The position numbers were made by a program, and so were the translations under genes. Shown piece after piece: positions 1-6,339 of a DNA stretch of 15,425 nt. Source of the stretch: Propionibacteriaceae bacterium (GTDB lineage: Bacteria > Actinomycetota > Actinomycetes > Propionibacteriales > Propionibacteriaceae). Each line of letters starts with the position of its first letter. The first letter of the stretch is position 1. The notes under the pieces were generated by a model, which saw nothing but the letters and a program-made list of their open reading frames with translations, was not told where the DNA came from and did not search any database. Location: positions 19,520 through 34,944 of the forward strand of contig PMBM01000044.1 in NCBI GenBank assembly GCA_003153855.1. Reading direction: 5' to 3'.

Positions 1-13
1 GCGCCCAGATCGG

Positions 14-844
14 TCACGACCGGCTCGAGACGTCCTGGCGCGCGTGCCGGGACCAGACAAAGCAGAAGACCCCGAAGCACGCGAACCCCGCGCTCACCAA
101 AGCCAGGAGCCAGCCGCCGAACGGCTGGGCCCGCAGGGTACGCAGGGCAAGATCCATCGATCCCGACTTCGCCGCGTCGTTGCTCAGCGCCGTGAACCAG
201 AACAGACCGGAAACCACGAGAAGCACCGCACCCTTCGCGATCCAACCGATTGTCCCCAGCCGCACTGCCCACCGTGGTGGGGTCGCCTCCATGTCGTACT
301 TCACGAAGGTCCTACGTGCCCCACGTTGAACTTGATCAATCGCGCCGATCGCGATCGCAACCGCCACCACACCCAAGAGCACACGACCGAACGGCAAGGC
401 AAGCACACCGGCAGAGGTCTTCTGGGCCGTCGCCGTGCCGCCGGCCGGAGCAGATCCACTCACCAGCTGACCGGCACCAATCGCCAAGCTGAGATAGACC
501 GCCGCCCGGAATCCGGACGCAACCCTCCGCACCACGCGCTTCGCGCCGCTCAACCAGGGGTAACCCAGGACGGCCTCCAGCACTTGCCAGACCACCAGCG
601 CGCCCAGGCCGACGGCGATCGCGATCATCAAAACCCGCCCCAGAGGTAGGGCGGCTAGCGCCGTCAGCGTCGCCTCGTTGGAAGCGCTCGCCCCGGGTGT
701 CTGTACCAGTTGGAAGGTCAGCCAGGCGAGCAGAAGGTGTACGAGCCCGTAAGCCCACAGCCCGCCCGTCACGGCTCCCCGGTAGATCGGGCTCGCCTGC
801 ACCCGCGCACCCGCCCTGGCGGCGGTCTTGCCCGCGTCAGGCAT
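14..844 (-). CDS. DUF1206 family polytopic membrane protein
   Basis: 276-aa integral membrane protein of the DUF1206 type. The family is built from three tandem two-helix units, and three are visible here. The first starts near residue 20 (SPIYRGAVTGGLWAYGLVHL). The second starts near residue 105 (VRRVASGFRAAVYLSLAIG). The third starts near residue 190 (AVRLGTIGWIAKGAVLLVVS). Each unit has the small-residue-rich, hydrophobic pattern of the family. The molecular function of DUF1206 proteins is unknown to me. The ATG (844-842) overlaps the stop codon of the upstream lipid kinase by 8 bp, which implies translational coupling and one transcript. A role at the membrane beside a lipid kinase is inferred from that coupling only. 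The gene appears complete, ending just inside the window edge. Confidence 0.88.
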   Translation of the reverse strand: MPDAGKTAARAGARVQASPIYRGAVTGGLWAYGLVHLLLAWLTFQLVQTPGASASNEATLTALAALPLGRVLMIAIAVGLGALVVWQVLEAVLGYPWLSGAKRVVRRVASGFRAAVYLSLAIGAGQLVSGSAPAGGTATAQKTSAGVLALPFGRVLLGVVAVAIAIGAIDQVQRGARRTFVKYDMEATPPRWAVRLGTIGWIAKGAVLLVVSGLFWFTALSNDAAKSGSMDLALRTLRAQPFGGWLLALVSAGFACFGVFCFVWSRHARQDVSSRS

Positions 845-1742
845 CGATCCGCACCTTCAACGCGTCCGGTTCGACCCAGGCCTTGAACCCCGACCGTTTG
901 CCCACCGCGTCACCATCGAGTTGCGCCTCGACGGGCTGGTCGCACAGGACGGTGATCTTGTGGCTCACGCGACGTAGGAGCCTCCGGTGCCCGCTTCTCT
1001 CGCGAGCCGCGATCGCACCGATCACCGCTGCCCAGCCGAAAACGCCGCGGGGCGACATGACGACCGCGTCCAGCTTCCCGTCGTCGAGGCGGGCATCCGG
1101 CATCAGCTCAATCCCGCCGGTCAGGGTGCCACAGTTGCCCACGATCACCGAGGCCGCGTGCTGGATGACCGGCCGCTGGTCAGGCGTCGACAGCGCGACG
1201 CCGAAGCCCGCGCGGAACATTCCCGCTACTCCGGACAGCACGTACGCCGGCCATCCCAGCGTGGATTTCACCGTCTTGTTCGCCTTGGACATGGTGTCCC
1301 CATCGAGGCCCATCCCGGCCATCACCAGGAACATCTCCGTGTCGTCGTCGTCGAACCGCACCCGCCCGACATCTATCTGATGATCGAGACCCTCGATCAC
1401 GATCCGCAAGGCCCCCGCCAGATCGTCCACAGGAATCTTGAGGTTCCGGGCCAGGAGGTTCCCGGTGCCGCCCGGCAGGATTCCGAGAGCCACGTCACTG
1501 CCGACCAGGGCGGACGCGACGCCGCGTACAGTGCCGTCGCCCCCCAAAGCCGCCACCACCGTGGCGCCCTGCTTCATCGCCCTCTTCGCCTTACTGCGGC
1601 CCTGATCCTCCTTGTCGGACTCGAACCAGAGCGGCTCGTCCAGTCCGGCCTTCTCGCACTGCAGAAGGATCTGCGCGCGGGGAACGTCCAAATCGTCGAA
1701 CTTCCGCGGGTTGGCCACCACCGCCAATCGAAGGTCAGCCAT
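837..1742 (-). CDS. Diacylglycerol kinase family lipid kinase (YegS/DgkB-like)
   Basis: 301-aa cytosolic or membrane-associated kinase of the diacylglycerol/sphingosine kinase catalytic family. These enzymes transfer a phosphate from ATP to a lipid hydroxyl. The nucleotide-binding signature GGDGT is at residues 67-71, preceded by a hydrophobic strand, and the second glycine-rich motif PGGTGN is at 90-95. The N-terminus (RLAVVANPRK) matches the family's first strand with an Asn-Pro turn. The C-terminal half is the usual beta-sandwich region, and about 300 aa is the normal family length. The start is well supported: a TAGCCT hexamer ends six bases before the ATG, so the mRNA is probably leaderless. 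The gene is first in a unit with the DUF1206 gene. The precise lipid substrate (diacylglycerol, phosphatidylglycerol or other) cannot be read from the sequence. Confidence 0.92.
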   Translation of the reverse strand: MADLRLAVVANPRKFDDLDVPRAQILLQCEKAGLDEPLWFESDKEDQGRSKAKRAMKQGATVVAALGGDGTVRGVASALVGSDVALGILPGGTGNLLARNLKIPVDDLAGALRIVIEGLDHQIDVGRVRFDDDDTEMFLVMAGMGLDGDTMSKANKTVKSTLGWPAYVLSGVAGMFRAGFGVALSTPDQRPVIQHAASVIVGNCGTLTGGIELMPDARLDDGKLDAVVMSPRGVFGWAAVIGAIAARERSGHRRLLRRVSHKITVLCDQPVEAQLDGDAVGKRSGFKAWVEPDALKVRIDA

Positions 1743-1748
1743 ACGGCC

Positions 1749-1754
1749 AGGCTA
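1749..1754 (-). promoter_or_regulatory. -10 element of a probable leaderless promoter for the lipid kinase
   Basis: On the minus strand the sequence is TAGCCT followed by GGCCGT and then the ATG of the lipid kinase. A TAnnnT hexamer six bases from the start codon places transcription initiation at or within a base or two of the ATG. No Shine-Dalgarno sequence fits between them. This is inferred from position and sequence only. Confidence 0.55.
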
Positions 1755-1795
1755 AGCAAGCCATACAAAACTCCGTGCCTCCGAGGAAGGTGACT

Positions 1796-1882
1796 TCATG
1801 CAAAGTCGTCGGCCGGAGCCATCTTTCCGCCGAGAGTCTTGCGCTGTCGGGAGCGGTTCTTCGAGAACGACTCGTTGTCGTA
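1796..1882 (-). pseudogene. Possible C-terminal remnant of an IS30-family transposase
   Basis: A minus-strand frame ending in TGA at 1798-1796 encodes a tail reading NRSRQRKTLGGKMAPADDFA before the stop. IS30-family transposases typically end their DDE domain region with a motif close to N-x-R-P-R-K-T-L-G-W-K-T-P-A-E-x-F. The match to RKTLG, then K, then PA and FA is suggestive, with one apparent inserted residue. Nothing upstream in any frame resembles the rest of a transposase, so at most a fragment remains. It lies in the low-GC pocket 3' of the tRNA-Leu gene, a usual place for mobile DNA. A chance match over about 20 residues is possible. Confidence 0.35.
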
Positions 1883-2187
1883 TGGACTACAGCTCAACGG
1901 CGGGTGGACGCGGCGATGCTGTGAGCGAAGTCGTTGATCGTCGGTAGTTCCGGGTGCGCTCATGGGGATGCCGTGCCACCCAGCCAACACCTGGGGTTTG
2001 AGTGCAGCGCGTCGCATGGAGTCGTCCGCAATCGGTGCAGCGGTCATGTGGCTGGAACTGCAGTCGCCGGTACGCCGCTCCCCCTCCCCGGGCCCCACTC
2101 CGGTGCCGGGCCAGTCCGGATGGGGGTGACCTTCCCCTCGCCGCTCGCATAACCCCGGCCTCACAAGGGATGACTCGACAGTTCAGG

Positions 2188-2670
2188 CTAGGCACGCTGC
2201 TCTGACTGGACGCACTTCACTCGGGATGAGCTGTCGTTCCGAGCCCAAGGCCTCGCGCAAGACGGTCTCTGTCCGCACATTGGGGAACTTGGCAAGGAGA
2301 TCGCCAGACCGTCCCTGGCGCTGCCCTCGATGAGGCTGAGGTGCCCCCACCGCAGATCAAGGACAGCATTCAGCCTGCGCCAGACCAATGACGACGGTCG
2401 CCAACTCCGCAAGTCCTCGGAGGCCCGGTAGTCGCGCCGGTTGAACAGGTTCTCCTCTGGCCCGCGCATCATTCGCAGGGTGTTCTCGAAGTCGGCCCGC
2501 AGCATCTGGGCGGCCCGGGAATCGTCTCCTTCGATCATGGCCAAGCCATGCTCAACGCAACAGCCGTAGTCCTTGATCACACGAACATCAGGGTCTGCGC
2601 AAGGGCCCACAACTGGCAAGGACGAAAGTCCTTGCCAGAAGAGATTTGCCGTAGTCAGCAAGCCATACAT
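2188..2670 (-). CDS. Orphan hypothetical protein directly downstream of tRNA-Leu
   Basis: 160-aa open frame of unknown function. It opens at an ATG six bases past the tRNA 3' end, with no Shine-Dalgarno sequence there. An internal start such as the ATG of MIEGDDSRAAQML is also possible. The central part, roughly residues 30-125, looks protein-like: it is rich in charged and amphipathic stretches (MIEGDDSRAAQMLRADFENT, EDLRSWRPSSLVWRRLNAVL). It has good but not extreme GC3, lower than the window's core genes. The final 40 residues look poorer (Cys, Pro and Ser rich). A shift of one frame there gives a more natural ending (LLAKFPNVRTETVLREALG), so the gene may carry a frameshift. I recognise no domain. 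Position and composition suggest acquired or decaying DNA. Confidence 0.4.
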   Translation of the reverse strand: MYGLLTTANLFWQGLSSLPVVGPCADPDVRVIKDYGCCVEHGLAMIEGDDSRAAQMLRADFENTLRMMRGPEENLFNRRDYRASEDLRSWRPSSLVWRRLNAVLDLRWGHLSLIEGSARDGLAISLPSSPMCGQRPSCARPWARNDSSSRVKCVQSEQRA

Positions 2671-2675
2671 CACTG

Positions 2676-2758
2676 TGCGCGAGAGAGGAGTTGAACCTCC
2701 ACGCCCTTGCGGGCACTGGCACCTGAAGCCAGCGCGTCTGCCATTCCGCCACTCGCGC
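2676..2758 (-). tRNA. tRNA-Leu (anticodon CAG)
   Basis: On the minus strand a complete 83-nt cloverleaf can be folded. The 7-bp acceptor stem is GCGCGAG with CTCGCGC, and the discriminator base is A. The D arm contains TGGCGGAATGGCAGACGC. The anticodon stem is CTGGC with GCCAG, closing the loop TTCAGGT, so the anticodon is CAG and reads CUG. A long variable arm (TGCCCGCAAGGGCGT) marks a class II tRNA. The T arm is GGAGG TTCAACT CCTCT. Long variable arm, anticodon and A discriminator together identify leucine. CCA is not encoded. Confidence 0.97.
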
Positions 2759-2760
2759 AT

Positions 2761-2794
2761 GCTGCCGGTCTCCCGGCAGCCACAAGAGATTATC
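2761..2794 (-). promoter_or_regulatory. tRNA-Leu promoter -10 and leader hairpin
   Basis: Upstream of the tRNA on the minus strand is a GATAAT hexamer (2794-2789), a fair -10 element. Starting about eight bases later is a perfect hairpin (2780-2761): an 8-bp stem GCTGCCGG with CCGGCAGC, closed by a GAGA loop of the GNRA class. Only two bases separate it from the first base of the tRNA. The precursor would therefore begin with a stable stem abutting the RNase P cleavage site. No convincing -35 is visible. Confidence 0.5.
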
Positions 2795-2962
2795 ACAGGG
2801 GGACCGGCCGATTTCGTGGTATGGAGGCCCGCCCTCGTGGCCGATAGACCGGCTTCGCCGCCCAACTCCCCAGGGATCGGCCCCGCGTGGCAACGGGAGC
2901 GCAGGGACCGGGGCGGGCAACACCCGATCCCTCGGGAACGTCCGCGAGGCACCACCACCCCG

Positions 2963-2968
2963 TACAGT
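2963..2968 (+). promoter_or_regulatory. -10 element of a probable leaderless promoter for the 84-aa protein gene
   Basis: TACAGT ends seven bases before the ATG at 2976. There is no purine-rich ribosome binding site between them. This is the same arrangement as at the lipid kinase, the membrane protein and the pyrophosphorylase genes in this window. Confidence 0.55.
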
Positions 2969-2975
2969 CCTGGTC

Positions 2976-3230
2976 ATGTCCGACGAGACCATCCCCGCTG
3001 TCGACGATCCCGAGCGCCCCGCATCGCAGGAGGAGCTGCTCGGGATGCTCGAGGAGCTGCGCGAGCTGTGGTGGCAGGTCGAGAAGGACCGCCGGCGCGT
3101 ACGGGCAGGTGAGATCACCCGGCTCGAGGGACTGGTCTCCCAGGTGGACGACACGGAGCGCGCCGAGATCGAGGCCGCCCTCGCCGAGCTGCGCACCGAG
3201 CAGGCGATCGAGCCCAAGCTGCCCTTCTGA
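2976..3230 (+). CDS. Small acidic conserved-type hypothetical protein (84 aa)
   Basis: 84-aa soluble protein with no signal peptide or membrane segment. Codon use is typical of the window's core genes, with nearly every third position G or C, which argues for a real gene. The N-terminal 15 residues are acidic and likely disordered. Residues about 18-75 are a run of Glu, Leu, Arg and Ala with hydrophobics at roughly heptad spacing (EELLGMLEELRELWWQVEKD, then EIEAALAELRTEQ). This suggests two helices or a short coiled-coil hairpin. I do not recognise a family. It is transcribed alone, away from the tRNA, from a likely leaderless promoter, and is followed by the repeat array. An oligomeric or partner-binding role is a guess from the helix pattern. 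Confidence 0.8.
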   Translation: MSDETIPAVDDPERPASQEELLGMLEELRELWWQVEKDRRRVRAGEITRLEGLVSQVDDTERAEIEAALAELRTEQAIEPKLPF

Positions 3231-3259
3231 GAACGCCCTGCGAGAGCTCACGAGGTTCT

Positions 3260-3416
3260 TCCTCCGAAGTTGTCGCCATTTCGACCCGAACGCACGTGTC
3301 CACGACCGCGTATTGCGAAGTTGTCGCCATCGGGCTCACCAGGCCTTGAGCGACAACTTCGGGGCATGGTCCGAACCGCGACTGCCGGCGGCGAAGTGAC
3401 GACAACTTCCGAGGAC
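3260..3416. repeat. Four-copy array of a GAAGTTGTCG element, two direct and two inverted
   Basis: The 15-mer CGAAGTTGTCGCCAT occurs exactly at 3265-3279 and 3316-3330. Its reverse complement follows as a 12-bp match (GCGACAACTTCG, 3350-3361) and a 10-bp match (CGACAACTTC, 3400-3409). Spacing is regular: 51 bp between the two forward copies and 50 bp between the two inverted copies. The outermost copies are also flanked by matching bases (CCTCCG on the left, CCGAGG on the right). The inner pair can form a stem-loop with a 12-bp stem that could act as a terminator for the 84-aa protein gene. Array symmetry also fits an operator cluster or a small non-autonomous mobile repeat. Confidence 0.8.
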
Positions 3417-3427
3417 TGGCGGCCCAA

Positions 3428-3460
3428 AATCCCATGCGAGAGAGGAATCTCATAGGGATT
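3428..3460 (+). repeat. Hairpin upstream of the membrane protein gene
   Basis: AATCCCATG and its near inverse CATAGGGATT, with an inner GAGA/TCTC pairing, form a long stem with one bulge and a short purine-rich loop. It ends 22 bases before the -10 element of the next gene. It may be the terminator of upstream transcription or a protein-binding inverted repeat near the promoter's -35 region. Confidence 0.45.
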
Positions 3461-3481
3461 CGCGGCGCGCTCAGCGAGGCC

Positions 3482-3487
3482 TAGCCT
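3482..3487 (+). promoter_or_regulatory. -10 element of a probable leaderless promoter for the membrane protein gene
   Basis: TAGCCT ends six bases before the ATG at 3494. The same hexamer at the same distance precedes the lipid kinase ATG on the other strand. No ribosome binding site is present. Confidence 0.55.
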
Positions 3488-3493
3488 GCGAGC

Positions 3494-4264
3494 ATGGTCG
3501 CGTCCGTACGTGCAAGGGTTCAGCCCAACGACGTGCGCAGCGGTGCAATCCTCTCCACCATCGCGGTCATCGCGGTCGCAGCCGGTTGGATCCTCGCCAC
3601 GTTCTGGTCCGTGATGGTCGCCTCGACCCAGATCGACCGCGCGTCCCACGTCGACCACAGCTTCATCATCGAGGACCCGCTGCCCTTCATCTCGACGCTG
3701 ATCTTCTTCCCGCTGTGGGCCGGCTTCCTTCTGTCGGGCCTTCTGTGGGCCGTCTGGCAGCGCAGCGTTGCGCTCGTCGCCGCCGCAGGCGAGGGTGTCC
3801 GCGACCCCGAGTGGCACGCGCGCGCCTGGTTCTCGTCGATCGTCATGTGGTGGGAGCCGCTGCGGAACATGCGCGAGCTGACCTCGTACTTCCTGCCCGG
3901 CCGGCGGCGCTGGCTCGTACCGGCCTGGTGGGCCGCGTGGGTTGCTTTCCGCATCACCTGCTGGCTCGTGATCTGGCAGATCTCGATGCCGGCGTCGGGC
4001 CTTCTCCAGCCCGTCCCAGTCGCGGTGGTGTCGGTTCTCGCCACACTCTTCAGCACCACTCTCGCGGTAATGGTGATCTGGACCGTGACATCGGCCGTAC
4101 ACCGACGGGTGAAGGCGCCGTTCACCCTCCAGTACGTCCCGAAGCCGGTCCGGTTCTCACTGGGCCTGTTCATCATCGGCATCATCTGCCGATTCGGAAC
4201 CCCGGTCGCCGTGATGGTGTTCTTCAGCACCGGAGGGACCCTCCTGCTGAAGGCCATCGGCTGA
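3494..4264 (+). CDS. Polytopic membrane protein, DUF4328-like
   Basis: 256-aa integral membrane protein with about six hydrophobic segments: near residues 17-40, 60-85, 112-120 (short), 140-165, 172-200 and 220-250. The middle region is the telling part. A Trp-rich hydrophobic stretch (WFSSIVMWWEPLRNMRELTS) is followed by a Trp/Ala helix and a basic patch (RRRW). This resembles the DUF4328 pattern of a helix with W, P and N followed by a polar turn. The match is from memory and partial. No transport or enzymatic motif is visible. Its start is set by the leaderless -10. It is co-oriented with, but 87 bp from, the following sensor kinase, which has its own putative promoter, so a shared function is not implied. 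Confidence 0.75.
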   Translation: MVASVRARVQPNDVRSGAILSTIAVIAVAAGWILATFWSVMVASTQIDRASHVDHSFIIEDPLPFISTLIFFPLWAGFLLSGLLWAVWQRSVALVAAAGEGVRDPEWHARAWFSSIVMWWEPLRNMRELTSYFLPGRRRWLVPAWWAAWVAFRITCWLVIWQISMPASGLLQPVPVAVVSVLATLFSTTLAVMVIWTVTSAVHRRVKAPFTLQYVPKPVRFSLGLFIIGIICRFGTPVAVMVFFSTGGTLLLKAIG

Positions 4265-4299
4265 CCGCCGCCACCCTCCCCCTGGCAACCGTCCGCGGC

Positions 4300-4305
4300 T
4301 AGACT
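4300..4305 (+). promoter_or_regulatory. Candidate -10 element for the fused sensor-regulator gene
   Basis: TAGACT lies about 46 bases before the ATG chosen at 4352. This would give a leader of about 40 nt, unlike the leaderless genes nearby. No clear -35 is visible. Evidence is the hexamer and its position only. Confidence 0.35.
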
Positions 4306-4351
4306 CCAGAATCGTCTGCACCCCTTGCGGGATGGACGAATCGGGGTCGGT

Positions 4352-6166
4352 ATGGTCGCTGAGCTCACGCGGGCCGGCGTAGCGCCGGAGAGCCGCAGAA
4401 CGCCCGCTGGCCGCGACGACCGTACGTCCCTGGACACCCTCACCGAGCTGGCCAACGACCTGGCGGGTGAGTTCCGGCTGCGGCCCCTGCTCGAACGTGT
4501 ACTCGAGAGCGCCGTCGAGCTGCTCGACTGTACGAGCGGGTCGATCTGCCTCATCGACCAGGCCGCCCACACCTACCGCAAGGAGATCGACCTCGACGAG
4601 GGCTGCCAGACGGGCCTCGTGTTCTCGCTCGACGAGGGCATGACCGGCTGCGTCGCGCGCGAGGGGCGGCCCATGATCTTCGACCGGTACGGAGAGGTGC
4701 CGCACGGTCACATCGACCCCGGCGAGGCCAGGTACGGACGGGCCGTCATCGGCGTACCGATCCGCCGCCGCAACGACCTCATCGGCGCGGTCATCGTCTT
4801 CGCGTCGACCAGCCATCCCTCGTTCGACGCCGAGGACGCCCAGCTCCTCCAGCGCTTTGCCACCCATGCCGCCATCGCCATCGCGAACTCCCGGCTCCAC
4901 GCCGAAGCCGCCGAGCGCGAGCAGCAGGCGGCCGTCTCCGCGGAACGCGAGCGCTCGATGCTCGAGATCCACGACACGATCGGCCGCGGGCTCGTCTCGG
5001 TGATGCTCACGTTGCGCAGCGCGCAGCACGCCGCCGCCGACGGCGGTGACATCACCGCGACCCTGCTGCGCGCCCAGCGGATGATCCAGTCGACGCTCGA
5101 CGAGGGCCGCCAGGCCGCGCTGGGCCTCGGGCCGACGAAGCTCGACGGTCGGCCGCTCGACGAGGTGATCGAGCTGGAGCTCGCCTGGGTACGTGCGACA
5201 TCGTCCGTGACCACCGGCCTCCGCGTGTTCGGGGACCGGCGAGAGATCGCCCACGACGTACGGGTCCAGCTGATCCGCATCGTCCAGGAGTCGCTCACGA
5301 ACGTGGCCCAGCACGCCGCGGCCACTTCCGTACGCGTCGGGCTGGTCTACGGCTCCGATGGCGTCTCGGTCATCGTCGAGGACGACGGCCGCGGCTTCGA
5401 CCTCACCGCGCAGGACGCCCGGCCGCACGCCGGCATGGGTCTCGCTGGTCTCGTCCGGCGCGCCTCGCAGGTGGGCGGCCGCGTACAGATCGACTCGACC
5501 CTCGGGTGGGGCACGCGGATCCGGGCAGACCTCCCGTACGAGCACCAGCTGAGCCTCTTCGCCGACCGCTCGCGGCTCCGGGTGATCGTGGCCCACGACC
5601 AGCCGGCGATGCGGGCGGGGATCGTGAAGCTGCTCGACACGAGCGAGCCCGGCGTACAGGTCGTCGCGGAGACGGGCGACGTGACCGCAGCCGTGGACGC
5701 CGCCGCGCTGCTGCACCCGGACGTCATCATCGCCAACCTGCGCCTACCTGGAGACCCCGGCCTGCTGGCCGCTCTGCGCGAGGTCGACCCCGATGTCCCC
5801 GTCATCGGACTCATCGACGACCCCGCCGCCGAGGCCGAGGTGCGCGCGTGGGCTGCGGACGGGGTGCGCGGACTCGTACCCCGCGACGTCGACGCCACCT
5901 CCCTGGGACGCGCCGTGCTCGCGGCTGCGCGGGGCGAGGTGCTCGTCTTCGGGGGCCTTCTCGAGCAGCTGAGCCTGACGCCGACAGGCAGCACACTCAC
6001 GCAGCGCGAGAGCGAGGTGCGGACACTGCTCGAGCAGGGCCTCGCCGACAAGCAGATCGCGACCCGGCTGGGCATCTCGGTGAAGACCGTCGAGAAGCAC
6101 GTGGGCGCAGTGCTCCGCAAGGAGAACGTGCGCAGCCGCACCGAACTGGTGGCCCGTCAGCTCTGA
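4352..6166 (+). CDS. GAF histidine kinase fused to pseudo-receiver and LuxR-type HTH
   Basis: 604-aa single-chain two-component protein. A GAF sensor domain spans about residues 30-183. A HisKA_3 dimerisation region follows with the H-box EIHDTIGRGL (His207). The HATPase has an N box (ESLTNVAQHA, 313-322), VEDDGRGFD (342-350) and a GMGLAGL loop. A receiver-like domain covers about 408-535, and a NarL/LuxR helix-turn-helix 548-604 (LTQRESEVRTLLEQG, then KQIATRLGISVKTVEKHVG). In the receiver the expected Asp in the PDVVLMDLRMPG-type motif is Asn462 (HPDVIIANLRLPG), the acidic pair is His-Asp (415-416), and the usual Lys of the Gly-Tyr-Leu-Lys motif is replaced by Pro510-Arg511. Phosphotransfer to this domain should not occur. 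The ATG is preferred over the upstream TTG (4325) because GAF family N-termini are short and GGGGTCGG precedes it, though spacing is imperfect. Ligand and target genes are unknown. Confidence 0.92.
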   Translation: MVAELTRAGVAPESRRTPAGRDDRTSLDTLTELANDLAGEFRLRPLLERVLESAVELLDCTSGSICLIDQAAHTYRKEIDLDEGCQTGLVFSLDEGMTGCVAREGRPMIFDRYGEVPHGHIDPGEARYGRAVIGVPIRRRNDLIGAVIVFASTSHPSFDAEDAQLLQRFATHAAIAIANSRLHAEAAEREQQAAVSAERERSMLEIHDTIGRGLVSVMLTLRSAQHAAADGGDITATLLRAQRMIQSTLDEGRQAALGLGPTKLDGRPLDEVIELELAWVRATSSVTTGLRVFGDRREIAHDVRVQLIRIVQESLTNVAQHAAATSVRVGLVYGSDGVSVIVEDDGRGFDLTAQDARPHAGMGLAGLVRRASQVGGRVQIDSTLGWGTRIRADLPYEHQLSLFADRSRLRVIVAHDQPAMRAGIVKLLDTSEPGVQVVAETGDVTAAVDAAALLHPDVIIANLRLPGDPGLLAALREVDPDVPVIGLIDDPAAEAEVRAWAADGVRGLVPRDVDATSLGRAVLAAARGEVLVFGGLLEQLSLTPTGSTLTQRESEVRTLLEQGLADKQIATRLGISVKTVEKHVGAVLRKENVRSRTELVARQL

Positions 6167-6243
6167 GGCAGGCCTGGAGAAGGTGCTACCAACCTGGCTC
6201 CACGGCCCGACACGTGCCCGCTGATTCCCGTGCAGGGAGCGTT

Positions 6244-6339
6244 ATGAGCGATGAGATCGAGGTGCCGTCCGGTGACTCCCGTGATCGGCGGGTTATCGCC
6301 GGGACAGAGCGCCCCGTAACCCGCCATGCGCGGAAGTGA
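6244..6339 (+). CDS. Possible 31-aa small ORF with a good ribosome binding site
   Basis: An ATG at 6244 is preceded by AGGGAG at suitable spacing and opens a 31-codon frame (MSDEIEVPSGDSRDRR and so on) ending in TGA. The peptide is hydrophilic, acidic at the start and basic at the end, with no membrane or signal segment. The inverted repeat GGCGGGTTA/TAACCCGCC lies inside its 3' half, which would be odd for an ordinary gene but could suit a leader-type arrangement. It has no recognised family and may be fortuitous. Confidence 0.25.
   Translation: MSDEIEVPSGDSRDRRVIAGTERPVTRHARK
6287..6325. repeat. Inverted repeat downstream of the sensor-regulator gene
   Basis: GGCGGGTTA at 6287-6295 and TAACCCGCC at 6317-6325 are a perfect 9-bp inverted repeat with a 21-nt loop that can pair further (GGG with CCC). 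It lies 120 bp after the kinase stop codon. It could be a terminator or an operator. No T-tract follows. Confidence 0.5.

Larger units (their letters stand above)
1743..2187. other. Gene-poor accessory interval
   Basis: About 445 bp with no convincing intact gene. Open frames here are short, have irregular codon use and lack ribosome binding sites. The segment is visibly less GC-rich than the genes to either side. The only recognisable content is the possible transposase tail at its left end. Together with the orphan ORF next to the tRNA-Leu it reads as decayed foreign DNA. Confidence 0.5.

Noticed and set aside
1755..2669. 13-bp direct repeat AGCAAGCCATACA at 1755-1767 and 2657-2669 as attachment sites of an element integrated at tRNA-Leu
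   Set aside because: An exact 13-mer pair is expected about once or twice by chance in a window this size. The repeat does not include the tRNA 3' end, and no integrase is present.
2976..3230. The 84-aa acidic protein as an antitoxin or anti-sigma factor
   Set aside because: Size and charge fit, but there is no toxin or sigma gene partner beside it and no motif, so no function is assigned.
3260..3416. Repeat array as a CRISPR
   Set aside because: Only four copies, two of them inverted and shortened, with no cas genes nearby. CRISPR repeats are all direct.
4157..5716. Long minus-strand open frame of over 500 codons
   Set aside because: It is the antisense shadow of the GAF kinase fusion gene, produced by high GC at third positions. 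Its translation is repetitive, rich in Arg, Asp and Gly, with no domain.
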